Shown: positions 29,629 through 37,981, numbered from the stretch's first letter. The stretch: DNA of 64,000 nt from Micromonospora craniellae (GCF_014764405.1 NZ_CP061725.1:248001-312000); one strand, 5' to 3'. Numbers and translations: made by a program. Notes: generated by a model not told the origin, from the letters alone.

Positions 29629-29778
29629 TCAGTTCTGGTCGGTGGGCTGGCGGCGGAACCGGTCGACGAGTCTGCGCCAGTAGAGTTTGGCCGCCACCGC
29701 GACACCGGCGACGCCGCCGACCACCGCCTGCACGATCAGGCTGCCGGATCCCGCGTCCAGGTAGGCCAGGTGCTCCAC
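29629..29778 (-). CDS. Tiny membrane protein with YLDAGSGS motif
   Basis: 49 residues from a GTG with AAGGAG 6 bp upstream. The N-terminus EHLAYLDAGSGSLIVQAV runs into a glycine-rich membrane helix (GGVAGVAVAAKLYW) and a basic tail (RRLVDRFRRQ). YLDPGSGS-type short proteins recur beside envelope sulfatase-fold and methyltransferase genes. The family is uncharacterised as far as I know. First gene of the operon. Confidence 0.75.
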   Translation of the reverse strand: MEHLAYLDAGSGSLIVQAVVGGVAGVAVAAKLYWRRLVDRFRRQPTDQN

Positions 29779-29932
29779 CGACCGCTCCTTACTCTCGCTG
29801 TTCACTAACCCTGCCGACATCAACCGAATTGCACGTTTTGCCGGGCTCCTGCCACCGTACGCGGCTTGTCGCTGCCGGCCGGGCACAAACGCTCACTTCC
29901 CCGCGTTCGATTCGATTCCACAGCGCCGGCGA

Positions 29933-29952
29933 TGTAAGGAGGGGTCCCCTGC
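29933..29952. repeat. Half copy of the GGGTCCCC repeat
   Basis: TGTAAGGAGGGGTCCCCTGC matches the left end of the complete palindrome at 24446-24500. It lies in the 316-bp gap 29779-30094, which otherwise holds only the putative promoter of the small-membrane-protein operon. Confidence 0.5.
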
Positions 29953-30094
29953 CGACGACCAGCAGCCCGGCCGTCGACGACCCGCGACCGTCCCCTCCCT
30001 CATCATGGTCCCCATCGTGGGCCGACGGGCTGGGCTCCACGTGTGCGGTAGCTGTGTGCCGGCTGCGCGGACCCGCCCTGCGAGTGCGGGCTCG

Positions 30095-30319
30095 TCACTC
30101 GGTCACGCCGACCGGGTCGGTGCGGACGAAGCGCATCGTCCAGGCCCCCGTCCCGTCGGGTCGCTGCCGCGCGTAGAGATGGTCGGCGGCGGGCTCCGGC
30201 GCGGACACCGACCGGCGCAGCACCCACAGCCGGGGCGGTGCCCCGTCCGGGCCGGCCGGCAACGCCCGGACCAGGTCGTCGGCCGGGCCGCCAACGAAAC
30301 GTACGGTCACCTCACTCAT
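30095..30319 (-). CDS. Small hypothetical protein
   Basis: 74 residues with coding-like composition. The start MSEVTVRFVGGPADDLVRAL is beta-hairpin-like and the body contains RLWVLRRSVS and WTMRFVRTDPVGVTE. No membrane segment or signal. It is divergent from the Ser/Thr kinase gene. Family not recognised. Confidence 0.6.
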   Translation of the reverse strand: MSEVTVRFVGGPADDLVRALPAGPDGAPPRLWVLRRSVSAPEPAADHLYARQRPDGTGAWTMRFVRTDPVGVTE

Positions 30320-30485
30320 CGTGTGCTCCGCTCTCCGTTCGTCCGGTTCGTCGCCGTCCCGGCTCGCACGCTAACGCACCGGCCGCCGCCGGAGGCCGGT
30401 TTGCCCTGATCAACGACGGGGTACCGTGCCCGACGCCGCAGACAGGTGGGGCGCGGCACAGCGGCACGAGGGCGAGGAGCGGTCC

Positions 30486-31430
30486 ATGCGGACGCTGGAC
30501 GGGCGATACCGGCTCGAACAGCGCATCGGCGTCGGCGGGATGTCCGAGGTCTGGCGCGCCCACGACACGGTGCTCGACCGGCCGGTCGCGGTGAAGCTGG
30601 TGTCACCGGGGCAGCCGGACGGGGACGCCTCGGTCGAACGGATCCGCGCCGAGGCTCGGTCGGCGGCCCGCCTGGTGCATCCCAACGTCGCCAGCGTGCA
30701 CGACTTCGGCACCTGCGCCGGCCTGCCCGGTCACGAGCAGCCGTACATCGTGATGGAGCTGGCCGAGGGGCTGACGCTCGCCGCCCACCTGCGCGCCGGG
30801 CCGCTGGACTGGCAGATCGCGGTCCGGGTCTGCGCCGAGGTCAGCGCGGCGCTGGCCGCCGCCCACGCGCACGGCATCGTGCACCGCGACGTGAAGCCCG
30901 CGAACGTGATGCTCACCCCGTCCGGGGTGAAGGTGCTCGACTTCGGCATCGCCTCCCCGACCGGCGCCGCCGACACCGCCCCCGAGGGCGTGGTGGTCGG
31001 TACGCCCGCCTACCTCGCCCCCGAGCAACTGCGCCGGGCGCCCGCCACCCCGGCCGCCGACATGTACGCCCTCGGCGTCCTGCTCTACTGCTGCCTGGCC
31101 GGGCGGCTGCCGTACTCGGCGGACAGCGTCACCCAGTTGCTCGCTCCACACGGGCGGCAGCCACCGCGCCCCCTTCCCGAGGTGCCGGGCCTGCCCGCCG
31201 AGGTGGCCGACCTGTGCCGGCGGTGCCTCGCCGACGATCCGGCCCTGCGGCCGACCAGCCTGGTCACCGCCCTGCTGCTGGCCGAGGCGGTGGACGCCCG
31301 GGTGTACGTGCCGATGCGCCAGCCGCTGCTGCCCCGCCAGGATCCGCCGGTGAGCCCGTGGACCGACCGGGCCGCGGCCGAGGTCACCGAGGCCGCCGCG
31401 CGGGTCCAGTGGAGCCATCATCCGCGGTGA
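30486..31430 (+). CDS. Soluble Ser/Thr protein kinase (PknB-type catalytic domain)
   Basis: 314 residues consisting almost only of a kinase domain: P-loop IGVGGMSEVWRAHD, VAVKLV lysine, catalytic loop GIVHRDVKPANVML, DFG in VKVLDFGIASP and APE in GTPAYLAPEQLRRAP. There is no transmembrane segment or extracellular sensor, unlike the kinase at 60556. ATG chosen for GGCGAGGAG 5-6 bp upstream. An OsmC-family gene follows after 53 bp and may be co-transcribed. Confidence 0.9.
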   Translation: MRTLDGRYRLEQRIGVGGMSEVWRAHDTVLDRPVAVKLVSPGQPDGDASVERIRAEARSAARLVHPNVASVHDFGTCAGLPGHEQPYIVMELAEGLTLAAHLRAGPLDWQIAVRVCAEVSAALAAAHAHGIVHRDVKPANVMLTPSGVKVLDFGIASPTGAADTAPEGVVVGTPAYLAPEQLRRAPATPAADMYALGVLLYCCLAGRLPYSADSVTQLLAPHGRQPPRPLPEVPGLPAEVADLCRRCLADDPALRPTSLVTALLLAEAVDARVYVPMRQPLLPRQDPPVSPWTDRAAAEVTEAAARVQWSHHPR

Positions 31431-31483
31431 GTTTCACCCGATCGGGCTCGGGTAGCCGGGCGGGGAGCGACGGGAGGAACGCG

Positions 31484-31903
31484 ATGAGTTCCTGGCTGAA
31501 CGAGGTTGCCACGGCCACCGCCGAGGGTGGCCACATCCACACCGACGACGAGGCGCTCTCCACCGGCCTCGCCTCTCCGTTGGCGGCACACTGCAGCGGG
31601 CTCACCCCGTCGCAGCTGCTCGCCGCCGCCTTCGCCTCCTGCCTGCACCACGCGGCGGTCGAGGCGGCCGGAGGGATCACCGACGAGGCGCACACCGTGC
31701 AGGTACGGGCGGAGGCCAGCCTCGGCCGCGACGACGACGGCCGGTACCGGGCGGACGTGCACGCCTCGATCTCGTCGGTGGGCCTGACCCGCCAGCAGCT
31801 CACCGAACTCGTGGAGCAGGCCGACCGGCTGTGGCCGTTCTCCAGCGACGACGGCGGCCGGCACCGACTGACGGTCACCTCGGCGGAGAACGGCCGGCAC
31901 TGA
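31484..31903 (+). CDS. OsmC/Ohr-family protein lacking the second catalytic cysteine
   Basis: 139 residues, start set by GGGAGGAA. OsmC/Ohr proteins reduce organic hydroperoxides with two cysteines. The first is present (LLAAAFASCLHHAAVEAA). The usual VCPYSNA segment near the C-terminus reads RLWPFSSDDGG, with Trp in place of Cys. An additional Cys lies at SPLAAHCSGL. The protein may therefore be a non-classical peroxidase or a binding protein of the same fold. Confidence 0.82.
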   Translation: MSSWLNEVATATAEGGHIHTDDEALSTGLASPLAAHCSGLTPSQLLAAAFASCLHHAAVEAAGGITDEAHTVQVRAEASLGRDDDGRYRADVHASISSVGLTRQQLTELVEQADRLWPFSSDDGGRHRLTVTSAENGRH

Positions 31904-32275
31904 CCCGCCTGGGCGCAGCGGCCCGCACCGCCGACCCTCGCCGATCATGGCGTCGTGGCACCCGGCCCGGGGCGGTGGGGACGGTGGGGCGGGTGGGGAC
32001 AGGGGGGCCGACCGCCCGGGCGGCGATGACACGGTGGGCCTAGGCGACCCTCCACCGTTCAGGGGAGGCACCGCCGGTCGTCGATAGACGGCAATGAGAT
32101 CGCTATTTCGTCCTTTTCAGACCGGCAAATCCGTCATAGCGGGAACGACGGATAGCCGAGGTGCATCCGCTATCCGGTGAACCGTGCAGTATCGACCGGT
32201 CAACAACCACAAATTGTGACGCATGCCACCAAGCGGGCCGGTGGCATCGGGCCGAGGGCTTTCTAGCCTCGGCGG
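31904..32275. other. Intergenic region before the secreted lysozyme-like gene
   Basis: 372 bp with no supported gene; composition turns AT-richer after about 32090. TAGCCT about 7 bp upstream of the following GTG could be a -10 giving a leaderless transcript. I looked for a c-di-AMP (ydaO) riboswitch, common before wall hydrolases, and could not assemble its conserved core. Confidence 0.35.
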
Positions 32276-33154
32276 GTGCATCCCGACGACCCCATCGACC
32301 AGAAGCTGACCCCCGAGCCACCGACGAGCCGTACGGCCGACGGAGCATCGTCCGAATGGGCGATACGACGGCACCGCCGCGTGGCATCCCCACGCATCCG
32401 TGCCCTGTTGGCCTCCACCCCGGTCCGGGTGGCCCTCGCCACCGGCCTGACCTGCTGCCTCGGCGTGGCGGCGGTGGCCACGGCGAACCGGGACGACGAG
32501 ACCCCCCGGGCCCAAGTCGCCGAGTCGGTGGCCGATCGCGCCGTGGCCGCCGAGGACGACCCCGCCTCCCGCTCCCTCGATCGCAGCCCCTCACCCACGC
32601 CCGCCAGTCCGAGCCCCAGCGCGTCGCCGAGCGCCTCGTCGAAGCCGACGCCGAAGAAGACGCCGAAGAAGACGACCTCACCGAAGCCGAAGAAGACGAC
32701 GCCCGCCCCGCCGGCCCGCCCCAAGCCGGTCGCCGGGCTGACCCAGTCGCAGATGGACAACGCCAAGGTGATCGTGGACGTCGGCGTGGACCTCGACATC
32801 CCGCGCCAGGGACTGGTCGTCGCCGTCGCCACCGCCATGCAGGAGAGCACGCTGCTCAACTACGCCAGCGGGGTGCTGCCCGAATCGCAGAACTACCCGC
32901 ACCAGGCCATCGGCTGGGACCACGACTCGGTCGGGCTGTTCCAGCAGCGGCCCAGCAGCGGCTGGGGCAGCGTCCGCGACCTGATGCGGCCCGCGTACGC
33001 CTCACGCGCCTTCTACGAGGCGCTGCTGAAGGTGCCGGGCTGGCAGCAGATGAGCCTGACCCTGGCCGCCCAGGCCGTGCAGATCTCCGCCTACCCGTAC
33101 GCGTACGCGCAGCACGAGCAGCGGGCCGCCACGATCGTGGCCGCGCTGACCTGA
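32276..33154 (+). CDS. Membrane-anchored/secreted protein with lysozyme-like C-terminal domain
   Basis: 292 residues from a GTG. A polar cytoplasmic N-terminus is followed by a hydrophobic segment at about 47-66 (VRVALATGLTCCLGVAAVAT), then a Ser/Pro and Lys/Pro/Thr-rich linker (PSPTPASPSPSASPSA, PKKTPKKTTSPKPKK). The C-terminal domain from ~155 has VIVDVGVDLDIPRQGLVVA, ATAMQESTL and DSVGLFQQRPSSGWG, which resembles transglycosylase-like folds with a catalytic Glu in MQES. The Lys-rich linker suits wall binding. Exact enzyme activity is uncertain. Confidence 0.72.
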   Translation: MHPDDPIDQKLTPEPPTSRTADGASSEWAIRRHRRVASPRIRALLASTPVRVALATGLTCCLGVAAVATANRDDETPRAQVAESVADRAVAAEDDPASRSLDRSPSPTPASPSPSASPSASSKPTPKKTPKKTTSPKPKKTTPAPPARPKPVAGLTQSQMDNAKVIVDVGVDLDIPRQGLVVAVATAMQESTLLNYASGVLPESQNYPHQAIGWDHDSVGLFQQRPSSGWGSVRDLMRPAYASRAFYEALLKVPGWQQMSLTLAAQAVQISAYPYAYAQHEQRAATIVAALT

Positions 33155-33235
33155 CCCGTCCTCGACGGTCCGGCCCGTCGTCGTACCCGGGCGGCGGCCG
33201 GACCGGCGCGGCAGTGCCGACCGTGGCGGCGGGTG

Positions 33236-33682
33236 TCAGGCGCGCTTGGGCAGCACGACCACCCGGCCGAAGAACTCGTCGATGCGGTGCACGACGTCGT
33301 TGAAGTCGTCCAGGTCGATCGGCTTGGTCACGTACGCGTTGGCCTGCAACGTGTAGCTGCTGATGATGTCGGTGTCGGCGTTCGACGTGGTGAGCACGAC
33401 GATCGGGATGGTCCGCAGGTCCTCGTCGTTCTTGACCTCGCCCAGCACCTGACGTCCGTCCATCCGGGGCATGTTCAGGTCGAGCAGGATGACGTCCGGC
33501 CGGTGCGCCCCGATGTGCCGCCCCTCGCGGCGCAGGAACTCCATCGCCTCCTCGCCGTCACTGACCACGTCGATGACCTTGTCGACGGTGGAGCTGGCCA
33601 ACGCCTCCTCGATCATGAGCACGTCACCCGGGTCGTCGTCGACGACCAGGATGTGTACCGGGTCAAGGGTGCGTGCGCCCAT
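33236..33682 (-). CDS. Single-domain CheY-like response regulator
   Basis: 148 residues, receiver domain only. Acidic pocket in ILVVDDDPGDVLMIEEAL, phospho-acceptor Asp in VILLDLNMPRMDGRQVL, Thr in IVVLTTSNAD and the conserved Lys in AYVTKPIDLDDF. The DDxPGDVLMI start and long alpha-4 region resemble Rcp1-type regulators paired with phytochrome or PAS kinases. No histidine kinase is adjacent; the gene follows STAS and SpoIIE-type genes and probably belongs to that pathway. Confidence 0.9.
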   Translation of the reverse strand: MGARTLDPVHILVVDDDPGDVLMIEEALASSTVDKVIDVVSDGEEAMEFLRREGRHIGAHRPDVILLDLNMPRMDGRQVLGEVKNDEDLRTIPIVVLTTSNADTDIISSYTLQANAYVTKPIDLDDFNDVVHRIDEFFGRVVVLPKRA

Positions 33683-33739
33683 CGTTACCTGCCTCAGGTC
33701 TGCGAGGACGGGACCTCCCGGTCCCGCGCTGGCGGAAAT

Positions 33740-34099
33740 CTAGCCCATCCCCGGACGGTCGGTGGTCGCCGGGTCGACGGCGTCAGCACAGTACCCCAGC
33801 ACCTCGGCGAGACCCGTCACCTTGAGCACCCGCTCCACCCGGCCGGTCGCGCCGGTGACGCGCAACCAGCCACCGTGGGCCGCCGCCCGGTTGTCCCCGC
33901 GGACGAAGACCGAGATGCCGGTCGAGTCGCAGAACGTGAGGTCTGTCAGGTCGACGAGCAGCCGTCGCTCCCCGGCGTCGGCCAGCCGGTCGATGACGGC
34001 GTTGAGCTCTCCGGCGGTACTCATGTCCAGCTCACCGGAGAGCCGGAGGCGGGTCGGCCCGCCACCGAGACGCTCGGCGTACGTGACGGTGAACGTCAC
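33740..34099 (-). CDS. STAS-domain anti-sigma factor antagonist
   Basis: 119 residues covering one STAS domain. The phosphorylation loop reads LTDLTFCDSTGISVFVRG, with Ser/Thr at the RsbV/SpoIIAA position. RLSGELDMSTAGELNAVID forms the first strands. Such proteins, when dephosphorylated by an SpoIIE-type phosphatase, release a sigma factor from its anti-sigma kinase. The phosphatase gene lies two genes upstream on the same strand. Confidence 0.88.
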   Translation of the reverse strand: MTFTVTYAERLGGGPTRLRLSGELDMSTAGELNAVIDRLADAGERRLLVDLTDLTFCDSTGISVFVRGDNRAAAHGGWLRVTGATGRVERVLKVTGLAEVLGYCADAVDPATTDRPGMG

Positions 34100-34176
34100 G
34101 GTGATCCCTCCCGCCGCCCAGAGACGGATGCTTGCAGTGGCGCAAGTATAGTGCGAGCCTGACGGCCGGCCGGATC

Positions 34177-34700
34177 TTACGCCTCGGCGCGCGCCGAGCG
34201 GGCGCAGCGCGCCGCCACCACCGAGCGGCCCGACCGGAGATATCCGGCGGCGCGGGGGAAGTCCTGCAGGACCCGTGCGTAGTGGCTCAGCACGGTGTCC
34301 ACCGCGGCCTCCGGCACCCCGCGGCTGTTCAGTACGGCCACCAGCCAGTCGACGAACTCGGTGAACAGCGTGTCGTCGTCGACGTAGAGCGCGGCGGCCA
34401 GGAAGTCCAGGATGTACCCGAGGTCGCTGACCGTCGAGTCGAGCTGGGCCGGGATGTAGTCACGAGCTGCCGCATGCCGCTCTGCCAGGTCGGCCAGCGC
34501 ACTGTCGATCAGCTCGCCGCGCCGCGAGACCAGGGCGGCGTACTCGTCGTCGGCCAGGTGCGCCAGGCGGGCCGGCGACGGTCCCGCCCACAACAGCCCC
34601 GGGCCACCTCGATGGCGGCCGGCTCGTCGGCCTCGGCGAGACAGTGCAGATACTCCTCGTACGCGGCGGCGGAGAGGACACCCCTGGTCGCGGTGATCAC
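34177..34700 (-). pseudogene. Frameshifted sensor-like gene next to SpoIIE phosphatase
   Basis: The natural start is a GTG overlapping the SpoIIE stop (GTGA). That frame gives ITATRGVLSAAAYEEYL and EADEPAAIEVARG, then a 1-base shift at the CCCCGGG run (34596-34603) moves the coding frame to LLWAGPSPARLAHLADDEY and continues to the stop (LGYILDFLAAALYVDDDTL, FVDWLVAVLNSRGVPEAAV). Joined, the product would be ~173 residues, all helical. The first part resembles helical bundles preceding B12-binding domains and the second RsbR-like N-domains. A sequencing error or real frameshift cannot be told apart. Confidence 0.6.
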
Positions 34701-36508
34701 GAGCCGGTCGTCCCTTCCCCATCGCCGGGCGGGGTGGGCACCGCGTGCAGGTGCCGGTGTGAGCGTGGGTCGCTGCCGGTGGCGCGCAACGCGAGCACCG
34801 CGATGTCGTCGTGGTCGCGGTGGGCCAGCCAGTCGCAGGTGACCTGCTCGATCCGCTCGGCCAGGGCGGGCGCGGGCATCCGCTGGCAGCCGCTCACCGC
34901 CTGCACCAACCGGTCGGTGCCGAGCTGCTCCTCGCCCCGCCGCCCGCCGCGCGCCTCGGTCACCCCGTCGCTGTAGAGCAGGCACGTCTCACCGGCAGCG
35001 AGCCGGACGGTGACCTGGCCGACGCGCGGGTCCGGCACCACGCCGATGAGCATCCCGCGCAGCGGCAACTGCTCCACCTCGCCGGAGGCCCGCAGCAGCA
35101 GCGGCGGCAGGTGCCCGCCCCCGGCCAGGGTCAGCGACAGGCCACCGTCGCGGTGCGGCCGGAACACGCCCAGCACCAGCGTGGCGAACCGGCCCTGCCC
35201 GTGGGCCAGGGTGGTTTCCAGCAACGCGTCGTTGAGCAGGTGCAACAGTCGGCCGGGCTGCTGCTCGACCCGGTGCAGCGCATGCAGGCACTGGCGGAGC
35301 TGACCGGTGAAGACGGCCGCCTCGACGCCCTTGCCGGAGACGTCGCCGAGGAAGAACACCGAGCCGCCGTCGGGCAGCCGGTGGGAGCCGTAGAAGTCAC
35401 CGCCGATCCGCAGGCCCGCCTGGGCCGGGCGGTACGCCGTCCCCCACTGCACGCCCGGCGCCTCCGCCGGTTCCACCGGCAGCAGGCTGGACTGCAGGGT
35501 GTCGGCCACCTCCGCCTGCTCGCGATAGAGCAGCGCGGTGGTCAGGGCCGCACCGGCGCGGGCGGCGAACGCGCGGATCAGGTCGAGGTCCTCCTCGGCG
35601 TACCAGTCGCTGGCCGTGCGGGCCACCAGCAGCACGCCGGCGGGCGCGTCCCGGCCGGGCAACTGCACCAGCCGGGCGCAGAGGTCGGCGGCGGACAACC
35701 CGGGCAACCACCCCGCCTCGACGGCCTGTTCGACGAGCCAGTCGACGGTGGGCGGCTGTACCCCCTGCAGGCTGTCGGCGACCGCCGGCGGCAGTTCGGT
35801 GGCGGACAGCACGCCCCGGTCCACCACCGGCGCCTCGTCGTCGGCGCGGCTGGCCCGCCACCAGCGGGCCCGACCGGAGCGCGGCGCCAGCACCAGCACC
35901 GCCACCTCCGCCAGAGTCGGTACGGCGAGCCGGACCACGGCTGCGGCGGCCCGGTCCGGGTGCAGCGGGTTGCCCAGCTTCTCGCCGACCACGGCCAGGA
36001 AGGCGGACCTGGCCCGCTCGGCCGCCAGCGCGTCGACGCGTTCGGCGCTCTCGCTGACATCCTCCACGTACCAGCAGTTCCGACCGGCCGACAGCGTCAC
36101 CCGCCGGGCCCGGAGACGACGGCCGTGGTGGACGAACTCGGTCCGGTCGGCCCGCAGTCCGTCGACCGCGCCGAGCGTGCCGCCCACGGTGATCTCCGGC
36201 AGCAGACGTGCGGCGACGGGGCTCACGTGCCACACGGTGTCGTCGGGACCGCACACCACGAGTCCCTCGCGGAGGTGCTCGACCACTTCCGGCCATTCGG
36301 CTGCGGCGCGGGAGCGCTCCAGGGCGGAGAGGCCGGCGGGCCGGGACGCATCCGGGTGCCATGCCGAGACCCGGGCGACACGAGGCGGGGCAAACCGTCC
36401 GTCGCCGGGCTCGAGATCCCTGACGTCGGCACCCGTCACCAGCTCGGCCCTACTCCTTTGTCGATTCCGCACCCGCGTTGCGCGGTGTGCACGGTCGCGT
36501 TCCTCCAC
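34697..36508 (-). CDS. SpoIIE/RsbU-type PP2C phosphatase with PAS and GAF regions
   Basis: 603 residues. A PAS-like segment (about 70-150, EVVEHLREGLVVCGPDDTV), then a GAF-like domain (~165-330, ending AFAARAGAALTTALLYREQ), then the PP2C_SIG catalytic domain with GLRIGGDFYGSHRLPDGG, FFLGDVSGKGVEAAVFTGQ, LTLAGGGHLPPLLL and LLYSDGVTEARGG metal-binding motifs. It dephosphorylates STAS antagonists to activate an alternative sigma factor. No anti-sigma kinase gene is adjacent. First of four minus-strand genes; the N-terminal ~60 residues are weakly supported and a shorter start is possible. Confidence 0.92.
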   Translation of the reverse strand: MEERDRAHRATRVRNRQRSRAELVTGADVRDLEPGDGRFAPPRVARVSAWHPDASRPAGLSALERSRAAAEWPEVVEHLREGLVVCGPDDTVWHVSPVAARLLPEITVGGTLGAVDGLRADRTEFVHHGRRLRARRVTLSAGRNCWYVEDVSESAERVDALAAERARSAFLAVVGEKLGNPLHPDRAAAAVVRLAVPTLAEVAVLVLAPRSGRARWWRASRADDEAPVVDRGVLSATELPPAVADSLQGVQPPTVDWLVEQAVEAGWLPGLSAADLCARLVQLPGRDAPAGVLLVARTASDWYAEEDLDLIRAFAARAGAALTTALLYREQAEVADTLQSSLLPVEPAEAPGVQWGTAYRPAQAGLRIGGDFYGSHRLPDGGSVFFLGDVSGKGVEAAVFTGQLRQCLHALHRVEQQPGRLLHLLNDALLETTLAHGQGRFATLVLGVFRPHRDGGLSLTLAGGGHLPPLLLRASGEVEQLPLRGMLIGVVPDPRVGQVTVRLAAGETCLLYSDGVTEARGGRRGEEQLGTDRLVQAVSGCQRMPAPALAERIEQVTCDWLAHRDHDDIAVLALRATGSDPRSHRHLHAVPTPPGDGEGTTGS

Positions 36509-36685
36509 CCACCCTACGCTGCTCCCGCCGTACCGCCACCCGACAGCGATCCCGGGGCGGCGGCCCGCAGGGGCGGGGTCGGCCGGGGACGCGGGCGCAC
36601 CGCCCGCGCCCGGGAGGCGGCGCAGATCAGGGATTGTTACGATCCGGGTCGCCCCTGCCCGCCAACCCCCGCGGAAGGCTGATCG

Positions 36686-37081
36686 TTGCTGTCACACGGT
36701 CGGAGATCCGAGACGACGCCGCTGAGCATGTCCGTCGACCGGTCCGATCCTGCGGTGCCCGTCATCCGGGTGGGCGGCGACCTGGCCTACACCACGGCGA
36801 CCCCGCTCCGGATGGAGGTCGACCGACTGCTGGGCACCGACCCCGCCACGCTCGTATTCGACTTCACCGAGTTGCAGTTCATCGACAGCACCGGGCTCAG
36901 CGTCATCGTGCACGCCTGGCGGGAGGGCCAGCAGCACGGCAGCACGGTGCAGCTGAGTGCGGTGCCCCGGTTCCTGGAAACCATCCTCGACATGACCGGC
37001 GTCACCGGGCTGCTCGCCCGTCCGGTCGGTGACGGCGGGCCGGCGACCGGGCCGCAGGGCCAGCCGACGATCACCGCGTGA
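36686..37081 (+). CDS. STAS-domain protein (anti-sigma factor antagonist)
   Basis: 131 residues from a TTG; an internal ATG at MSVDRSDPAVPVI would give 117 residues and is equally possible. The STAS core has VIRVGGDLAYTTATPLRME and FDFTELQFIDSTGLSVIVH, with the Ser acceptor loop. Divergent from the SpoIIE phosphatase gene and a likely substrate of it. Confidence 0.85.
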   Translation: MLSHGRRSETTPLSMSVDRSDPAVPVIRVGGDLAYTTATPLRMEVDRLLGTDPATLVFDFTELQFIDSTGLSVIVHAWREGQQHGSTVQLSAVPRFLETILDMTGVTGLLARPVGDGGPATGPQGQPTITA

Positions 37082-37128
37082 AACGGTCTCCGGACAGAAA
37101 CGCCGACCCCGCGACTTGCGTCAGGCGC

Positions 37129-37233
37129 ATGGAAAACCCGACACTGCGTCAACTGCTGGATCGCACCGGCCTGGCCGAGTTGCTGCTCCTGCCGCCGGCT
37201 GTGGCGGACGACGGCATCACCGCGGTCGGCTGA
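37129..37233 (+). pseudogene. Remnant of a STAS-domain C-terminus
   Basis: A 34-codon frame, MENPTLRQLLDRTGLAELLL..., reads like the last helix and tail of a STAS domain (compare ETILDMTGVTGLLARPV at the end of the gene just upstream). The rest of the domain is absent. Probably debris of a tandem STAS duplication. Confidence 0.55.
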
Positions 37234-37261
37234 CCGTACGGCGCGCGGGTCCGGCAGGGGT

Positions 37262-37294
37262 GGCCCCCGACCCTGGGACCAGGGGCCGGGGGCC
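37262..37294. terminator. GC-rich hairpin between convergent genes
   Basis: GGCCCCCGACCCTGG and CCAGGGGCCGGGGGCC form a long stem around GA. It lies downstream of the STAS genes and of the convergent small gene and can serve both. No U-tract, as usual in these genomes. Confidence 0.55.
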
Positions 37295-37304
37295 GGAGGA
37301 TGGC

Positions 37305-37607
37305 TCAGGGCGCCGGGACCGGACGGGTGGCGGCGCGATACGGCTCGGCGGTGCTCTCCGCGTCGTCGGGAGGTCCCGACTCCGGTGGCTGGAACAGATA
37401 ACGGACGAACTCCCCATCCGTGCCGTCGTCCTCCGCACCGGGCCACTGGCCGGCGCAGTCGACGCCGATCACCTCGCGGCCGGTGCCGTCGGGCTCCTCC
37501 AGCAACGCCCACAGCGTCACCGGGTAGCACCGGGTGCTCTCGGCGGTCAGACGCCATCGCGCGTACCAGCCCGGTCGGGCGGGGACGATCTCGACAATCT
37601 GCTTCAT
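37305..37607 (-). CDS. Small hypothetical protein
   Basis: 100 residues. MKQIVEIVPARPGWYARWRL and CYPVTLWALLEEPDGTGRE suggest a small beta-rich fold, with a disordered acidic/Pro-rich tail (ESGPPDDAESTAEPY). No signal or membrane segment. GAAGGTCC (AAGG 4-5 bp before the ATG) is a plausible ribosome site. Family not recognised. Confidence 0.65.
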   Translation of the reverse strand: MKQIVEIVPARPGWYARWRLTAESTRCYPVTLWALLEEPDGTGREVIGVDCAGQWPGAEDDGTDGEFVRYLFQPPESGPPDDAESTAEPYRAATRPVPAP

Positions 37608-37679
37608 CGGACCTTCCCTTCCGCGTGCCTCGGAAGTTCATGCCTCACACCGGGTTCCCCGGTCATCCCGAGCGTCCGT

Positions 37680-37712
37680 CCGGCGCGGGTGAGCGTCCCT
37701 CACCCGCGCCGG
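37680..37712. terminator. Strong inverted repeat, hairpin
   Basis: CCGGCGCGGGTGAG and CTCACCCGCGCCGG-type arms (11-14 bp) surround a short CGTCC loop. It lies about 80 bp upstream of the small minus-strand gene, in a 381-bp stretch (37608-37988) with no certain gene. It could terminate a transcript reading leftward from the NDH-2 gene. Confidence 0.5.
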
Positions 37713-37770
37713 ATGAAGCCTTCCGGCACGGTCCCGGGCAGTCGTCTCGCAGCCCCGCAGCGATCGTTTC

Positions 37771-37950
37771 GTGCCCCGCCAGGCCCGCAAGCGAGGCAAG
37801 CAGGCCGCCGACACCGGCGTGAGCCTGGGCGCCTCCAAGCAGCTCACGCACGACGACGTCGTCCGGCGTGCCGGCGTCGACTTCCGTACCGCCAGGGTCC
37901 GCGACCTGCTCGCACCGCCGGCAGCCGGCGGCTGGTCCATGCGGCGTGCA
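37771..37950 (+). other. Coding-like remnant of uncertain status
   Basis: From a GTG, the frame PRQARKRGKQAADTGVS / ASKQLTHDDVVRRAGVDF / RTARVRDLLAPP has strong third-position GC for about 60 codons, then degrades and would run antisense into the NDH-2 gene. No ribosome site is visible and I recognise no family. It may be a gene fragment. Confidence 0.25.
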
Positions 37951-37952
37951 CG

Positions 37953-37981
37953 GGGGCGGCGGACCTGTGGTCCGCCGCCCC
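37953..37981. terminator. Terminator hairpin after NDH-2 gene
   Basis: GGGGCGGCGGACC-TGT-GGTCCGCCGCCCC is a perfect 13-bp stem with a 3-nt loop, beginning 8 bp downstream of the NDH-2 stop codon. Confidence 0.75.

Noticed and set aside
32100..32275. c-di-AMP (ydaO) riboswitch before the lysozyme-like gene
   Set aside because: The conserved core segments could not be found in order despite the suggestive downstream gene.
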